Made by a program: the position numbers and the translations under genes. The notes beneath the pieces were generated by a model. It was not told where the DNA came from, searched no databases, and saw only the letters and a list, made by a program, of their open reading frames with translations. From NCBI RefSeq assembly GCF_046237015.1, contig NZ_JBJYIN010000026.1:1-37195 (forward strand): DNA of 37,195 nucleotides, written 5' to 3'. The stretch is from JBJYIN01 sp046237015. GTDB lineage: Bacteria > Pseudomonadota > Gammaproteobacteria > Enterobacterales > Enterobacteriaceae. Of this stretch, positions 37,150 to 37,195 are shown piece after piece; positions within the stretch are counted from its first letter, which is position 1, and every line of letters begins with the position of its first letter.

Positions 37150-37195
37150 TACCCACGTAATGTGGACACAGCCCTAAGCGAGGTTCTGGTTTTCA
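37150..37195 (+). mobile_element. Probable insertion-sequence end (runs off the right edge)
   Basis: The last bases (CGTAATGTGGACACAGCCCT and onward) resemble terminal sequence of IS3-family elements of the type with TGTGGACAC near the tip. No transposase is visible because the window ends. The exact tip cannot be fixed and the assignment is by recall only. Confidence 0.35.

Overview
The window is most of a temperate, lambdoid-type prophage of an enterobacterium (Enterobacterales; a soft-rot or Yersinia/Serratia-like host is possible, but host flanks are absent, so the genus is a guess). Evidence: a divergent CI/Cro immunity region with repeated operators, an O-like replication gene with internal iterons, a Q-type late antiterminator, a lysis cassette, a Bet-type annealing protein with a YqaJ/lambda-exo-like nuclease, and a complete head-packaging module. 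The capsid genes (P22-like portal, scaffold, N4-gp56-family coat) point to a short-tailed virion; from memory the order resembles Stx-type podophages such as 933W. Integrase, att sites and most tail genes lie outside the window.

Layout. 1-10,122 (minus strand): morphogenesis, in transcription order terS, terL, portal, scaffold, coat, four small head or head-tail proteins, and the start of a lambda-Stf-like tail fibre. 10,187-11,576: a Gp49-RyR protein and an AT-rich small gene. 11,669-13,439: lysis genes (Rz/Rz1, two membrane proteins, muramidase). 13,466-13,581: late promoter and terminators just after Q (13,585-14,400). 14,477-24,107 (minus): a tightly overlapped early operon with cro, small genes, replication genes O and P-like, rdgC fused to an FtsK-gamma domain, three DNA methyltransferases, and NinB-region-type genes including two nucleases. 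24,108-25,932: immunity region with CI and an unknown AT-rich gene between two operator clusters. 25,954-26,703: about 750 bases with no credible gene, beginning with a boxA and full of hairpins, read as a structured leader RNA. 26,704-37,011 (plus): the left-type early operon of small accessory proteins, bet/exo recombination genes and Ea22-like genes. The right edge looks like the end of an insertion sequence.

How it works together. CI on two operator clusters would hold both early operons off. After induction the minus early operon makes Cro, replication and methylation proteins and finally Q. Q would act at a promoter directly behind its own gene and carry polymerase through terminators into the lysis and head genes. 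The most striking sequence finding is that this promoter-terminator module is duplicated 8 kb downstream, between portal and scaffold, which suggests a second Q-responsive late promoter dedicated to scaffold, coat and tail genes. Other points of interest are the structured early leader RNA, a translation-start motif (AAGGACTGACCAATG) repeated before at least eight genes on both strands, iterons inside O, repeats inside terS, and the RdgC-FtsK-gamma and Gp49-RyR domain combinations.
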